A stretch of DNA of 64,000 bases. It comes from Duganella sp. sic0402 (GTDB lineage Bacteria > Pseudomonadota > Gammaproteobacteria > Burkholderiales > Burkholderiaceae_D). The notes beneath the pieces were generated by a model that was not told the origin of the DNA, searched no databases, and worked only from the letters and a program-made list of their open reading frames with translations. The stretch lies in the NCBI RefSeq assembly GCF_019219065.1, contig NZ_JAHUWK010000008.1:234686-298685 (forward strand), in the 5' to 3' direction. This document shows, piece after piece, positions 57,280 through 64,000 of the stretch (position 1 is the stretch's first letter; every line of letters begins with the position of its first letter). Position numbers and translations under genes: made by a program.

Positions 57280-58980
57280 ATGACCCGCTTGCCTCTCTAT
57301 CTCGCCGCCAGCGCCGTGCTGGCCGGCTGCGCCACATCGCAACCGCCGATCACCGATTTCACCGCCAACTCCGGCAGCCCGCGCGCGCCTGAACAGCTGG
57401 CGGTGACGTTTGAAAAAGTTGATCTGGCGCTGCGCGTCGATCCGGCCACCAAGCGCATCAGCGGCGATGCCGCCCTCACCTTCCTGTTGAAAGAACCGCT
57501 GACCCGCATCGCCGTCGAACTGGACCGCAACCTGCCGGTCGATAGCGCCAGCGTCGACGGCGTGACGCTCGCCTCATCCGCCATCAGCAATCCCGATGGC
57601 CGCCTCTACCTGACCTTGCCGACGCCGCTGCAAGCCGGCGCCCGCACCACCGTGCGCATCCAATACCACGGCGTACCGCACACCGCCAGGAAAGCGCCAT
57701 GGGATGGCGGCTTCACCTGGAGCCAGACCAAGGACGGCCAGCCGTGGATCGCCACCACCGTCGAAGGCGAAGGCTGCGACCTGTTCTGGCCCTGCATCGA
57801 TCACCCGACCGGCAAGCCGCAGCTGATCGACCTGCACATCACTGTGCCGTCGCCGCTGGTCGTGGCCGGCAACGGCGTCGCCACCGGCATGCAAGAGAAG
57901 GATGGCTGGCGCACCTACAACTGGCGCGCCAAGAACCCCAGCACCTACGGCGTCGCGCTCAACATCGGTCCGTATGAGATGCTGTCCGATGATTACGCCA
58001 GCCGCTACGGCAACACCGTCCCGCTGCGCATGTGGTATCTGAAAGGCCATGAACAGCAGGCGCGCGGCCTGTTCAAGGAATTCAAGCCGATGCTGGACTT
58101 CTTCGAATACCGCGTCGGCCCTTACCCGTTCGGCGACGAGAAAATGGGCGTGGTCGAAACCCCGCACCTGGGCATGGAACACCAGACCGTCAATGCCTAC
58201 GGCAACGGCTATGCCAAGTCGCCCTACGGCTACGATTGGCTGCTGCACCACGAACTGTCGCACGAATGGTTCGGCAACCAGATGACCAACGCCGACTGGG
58301 ACGATATGTGGCTGCACGAAGGCTTCGGCTCCTATATGCAGCCGCTGTACCTGGAGTCGCTGCGCGGCGAGCGCGAGTTCCAGACCGAGCTGTTCACCTT
58401 CCGCAAGCGCCTGGCCAACAAGGCGCCGGTGGTCAGCGGCAAGAGCCAACGCATCGAAGACATCTATCAGGATGAACGCGGCGGCCCAGGCAACGATATC
58501 TACTCCAAGGGTGCGCTGATCCTGCACACGCTGCGCAACCTGATCGGCGATGAAGCCTTCTTCAACGCCACCCGCCGCATGGTGTACGGCACCACCACAC
58601 CAGCGCCGGGTAACTTCCAGCCACGCTGGAGCAGCACCAAAGAGTTCATCCAATTCGCCAACGAAGCCAGCGGCCGCGATCTGAACTGGTTCTTCGACGC
58701 CTACCTGTACCACGCCGCCCTGCCCGAGCTGGTCGAGGAACGCAGCGACAATAAGCTCAAGCTGCACTGGAAGCTGAAAGACGGCGGCGCCTTCCCGCTG
58801 CCGATCGAAGTACGCATCAATGAGCGCATCGAGAAACTGCCGATGAGCAACGGCGCCGGTGAACTGGCGCTGCCGCCGCGCGCCATGGTCACCATCGATC
58901 CGATGTCGCGCGTGCTGCGCCAGGAGGATCACATCGATGAATGGAAAGCCGCCGAAGAGAAGAAAAAGAAAGCCAAATGA
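57280..58980 (+). CDS. M1-family metallopeptidase, lipoprotein
   Basis: About 566 residues from the ATG at 57280, which gives MTRLPLYLAASAVLAGCATS with a lipobox LAGC; an ATG one codon earlier is equally possible, and AGGA lies just upstream. The beta-rich M1 N-domain covers ~25-210. The exopeptidase motif appears as LGMEHQTVNAYG, the zinc site as HHELSHEWFGNQ (about 322) and the third ligand as MWLHEGFGSYMQ. It is shorter than PepN and resembles the aminopeptidase/LTA4H-type enzymes. The next gene overlaps its stop (ATGA). Confidence 0.92.
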   Translation: MTRLPLYLAASAVLAGCATSQPPITDFTANSGSPRAPEQLAVTFEKVDLALRVDPATKRISGDAALTFLLKEPLTRIAVELDRNLPVDSASVDGVTLASSAISNPDGRLYLTLPTPLQAGARTTVRIQYHGVPHTARKAPWDGGFTWSQTKDGQPWIATTVEGEGCDLFWPCIDHPTGKPQLIDLHITVPSPLVVAGNGVATGMQEKDGWRTYNWRAKNPSTYGVALNIGPYEMLSDDYASRYGNTVPLRMWYLKGHEQQARGLFKEFKPMLDFFEYRVGPYPFGDEKMGVVETPHLGMEHQTVNAYGNGYAKSPYGYDWLLHHELSHEWFGNQMTNADWDDMWLHEGFGSYMQPLYLESLRGEREFQTELFTFRKRLANKAPVVSGKSQRIEDIYQDERGGPGNDIYSKGALILHTLRNLIGDEAFFNATRRMVYGTTTPAPGNFQPRWSSTKEFIQFANEASGRDLNWFFDAYLYHAALPELVEERSDNKLKLHWKLKDGGAFPLPIEVRINERIEKLPMSNGAGELALPPRAMVTIDPMSRVLRQEDHIDEWKAAEEKKKKAK

Positions 58981-59465
58981 TGCACACTCTGCCGCTGGCC
59001 CTGCTATTGGCTGTCACGCTCACCGCCTGTAGTCCCAAGTACGACTGGCGCGATTACCGCAGCAAAGACGCGCCTTACGCCGTGCTCTTCCCTGGCAAGC
59101 CAGCCACGCAGACCCGCAGCGTCAAACTGGACAAGCTGGACGCCAGCATGACCATGACCGCCTGCGACATCGACGGCGTGATCTTCGCCATTGGCAGCGC
59201 GCAACTGCCTGCCGCGGCACAAGCGCCGGCCGCCATTGCGGCAATGCAGACCGCCATGCTCAACAACATCGGCGGCGCCGTCACCAGCAGCAAGACACTT
59301 GATGGCGGCGCGCGCGAGGTGGACGCCAGCGGCAAGAGCATGCGCCTGGTCGGCCGTTTCATCGCCAGCGAGCGCCGCGTGTACCAGGTGGTGGTGATCG
59401 GCCCGCCGCAGAAAATCGAGGCCGAAACAGTGGAAACATTCTTCAGTTCCTTCAAAATCCTGTGA
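58977..59465 (+). CDS. small lipoprotein of unknown function
   Basis: About 162 residues. The N-terminus MMHTLPLALLLAVTLTACSP is a lipoprotein signal with lipobox LTAC. The rest contains two ASP-like beta-alpha segments (YRSKDAPYAVLFPGKPATQT, VDASGKSMRLVGRFIASERRVYQVVVIG) and ends VETFFSSFKIL, a pattern seen in many periplasmic proteins of the same size. The start overlaps the M1 peptidase stop by 4 bp, so the two are probably made together. Confidence 0.8.
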   Translation: MMHTLPLALLLAVTLTACSPKYDWRDYRSKDAPYAVLFPGKPATQTRSVKLDKLDASMTMTACDIDGVIFAIGSAQLPAAAQAPAAIAAMQTAMLNNIGGAVTSSKTLDGGAREVDASGKSMRLVGRFIASERRVYQVVVIGPPQKIEAETVETFFSSFKIL

Positions 59466-59591
59466 AAATTGAAGCATACGCTTAGAGAATGCTTAATCTG
59501 CGTGCGTCAGCGCTCAAACTGATGGTTCAGGGGCTTGTAAAGTTTCAGCTATGTACTAAAGTTGAGCTAACAAGACCACGAAAGCACAGCC

Positions 59592-59929
59592 ATGTTAATT
59601 GCATTCAAATCCAAATCCAGCCCGGAAGTCCTGATGTACCAGGAGCACGCACAGCGCATCCTGGACCTGCTGCACAAAAATCCGACCCGTGGCGTGATCA
59701 CCGCCGCCGAAGCCGCACAAGCCCTGTCGATCCTGGAACACGAAGTCGCCGAAACCAAGCTGCATCCAGAGACTGATATCGAGCACGACATCCACACCCA
59801 CGAACAGGAAGAAGGCGAAACCAGGGAGCACGCGCTGTCGCAACGGGTCGGCTTCTCCGCCCGCGCCTATCCGCTGCTGGAAATGCTGCGCACCGCCAAG
59901 GCGGAAAACGAACACATCATCTGGGGTAT

Positions 59930-59933
<4 letters not shown>
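59592..59933 (+). CDS. DUF1840 family protein
   Basis: A 113-residue soluble protein. It starts MLIAFKSKSSPEVLMYQEHAQ and contains VGFSARAYPLLEMLRTAKAE, which match DUF1840, a betaproteobacterial family of unknown function. The middle is acidic and His-rich (DIEHDIHTHEQEEGE), which might bind metal (inference). It is preceded by 126 bp with a weak 6-bp inverted repeat after the lipoprotein gene. It overlaps the end of the convergent kinase gene by 4 bp. Confidence 0.87.
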
Positions 59934-63766
<3,833 letters not shown>

Positions 63767-63810
63767 AGAGTTGCATCTCCGATATCAGCCCATTTTAATG
63801 CACAAAAGCA

Positions 63811-63873
63811 AAAAACCCCAGTTTAAGCACTGAGCGCGATCTTGAGCGCGTTCAGGCGTAACTGGGGTTTTTC
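63811..63873 (-). terminator. terminator of the rRNA operon
   Basis: AAACCCCAGTT and AACTGGGGTTT arms (about 63813-63823 and 63860-63870) enclose 36 bases, and on the minus strand a T-run follows. It lies 10 bp after the 5S gene and about 45 bp upstream of the kinase start, so it insulates the kinase from rRNA transcription. Two GAGCGCG copies inside the loop may form an inner stem. Confidence 0.82.
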
Positions 63874-63882
63874 TAATAACTA

Positions 63883-63996
63883 GCTTGACGATAACCTACT
63901 TTCACACTGGTTGCAGCACTATCATCGGCGTAGAGTCGTTTCACGGTCCTGTTCGGGATGGGAAGGGGTGGGACCGACTTACTATGGTCATCAAGC
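63883..63996 (-). rRNA. rrf: 5S ribosomal RNA
   Basis: Read on the minus strand, 114 nt contain the universal blocks CCCATCCCGAACAGGACCG, GTGAAACGAC, GCCGATGATAGTG and GTGTGAAAGTAGG. The ends GCTTGA and TCAAGC pair as helix I. Length and sequence fit betaproteobacterial 5S. The rest of the rRNA operon lies beyond the right edge of the window. Ends are accurate to a few bases. Confidence 0.95.
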
Positions 63997-64000
63997 TTTG

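Noticed and set aside
59466..59591. Possible terminator AAGCAT...ATGCTT after the lipoprotein gene
   Set aside because: The stem is only 6 bp, AT-rich, and lacks a T-run.

Overview
The window looks like a chromosomal core region of a high-GC betaproteobacterium. The Burkholderiales, and within them an Oxalobacteraceae-type genome (Duganella/Massilia/Janthinobacterium-like), are the most likely source. This rests on family content rather than on a database match: MetX-MetW, the proteobacterial GshA-GshB pair, a GatCAB operon, small DUF3567 and DUF1840 proteins, an NtrY/NtrX-like pair behind rsmB, the argS-SPOR-dsbA order, and a 5S rRNA whose sequence is typical of the group. I see no phage, integrase, transposase, CRISPR array or tRNA. 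No gene-free stretch exceeds about 280 bp.

Layout. 1-5.8 kb: end of an alpha/beta hydrolase, an ABC-2 exporter pair, an EAL/HDOD signalling protein, a YafJ-like class II amidotransferase, a DUF3567 protein and a degenerate CobW-like protein. 5.8-10.9 kb: a leftward rsmB-DUF4390-sensor kinase-response regulator operon. 11-17.6 kb: a rightward run with a small coiled-coil membrane protein, argS, an FtsN-like SPOR protein, dsbA, an SDR, birA, coaX and a second SPOR protein. 17.6-27.7 kb: a leftward cell-elongation operon, mreB-mreC-mreD-mrdA-rodA-rodA-mrdA-rlpA, in which both the PBP2 and the RodA genes are duplicated. 27.9-31.3 kb: gatCAB with a REP-like inverted repeat between gatC and gatA. 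31.4-34.3 kb: a BlaI repressor, an M56 metallopeptidase fused to a TonB-like C-terminus, and a secreted NEAHH-motif protein. 34.3-37.2 kb: a LytTR/LytS-type two-component system coupled to two paralogous exported proteins. 37.3-42.5 kb: a lipase-like hydrolase, a small DUF4279-like protein, pyrE, an exonuclease III and a large Ig-like/RTX-like protein. 42.5-52.2 kb: a long leftward set with a pseudouridine synthase, an M48 protease, an AmpG-type transporter, metW, metX, PTS enzyme I, HPr, an EIIA-Man protein, gshB and gshA. 52.3-55.3 kb: a nitrogen-control operon (TorF porin-glnK-amtB) behind a sigma-54 promoter with an NtrC-type palindrome. 55.3-59.9 kb: ubiK, a YifB/ComM ATPase, an M1 peptidase lipoprotein, a small lipoprotein and a DUF1840 protein. 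59.9-64 kb: a very large two-component-propeller histidine kinase, then the terminator and 5S gene at the end of an rRNA operon on the minus strand.

The window is mainly housekeeping: translation (argS, gatCAB, rsmB, rluA), envelope growth (mre/mrd/rlpA and SPOR proteins), nitrogen control, glutathione and methionine synthesis. Three small accessory signalling modules are the least explained parts: BlaI-M56-NEAHH, LytS-LytTR with two beta-rich exported proteins, and the Ig/RTX protein. The most striking structural oddity is the mirror-ordered duplication of mrdA and rodA.
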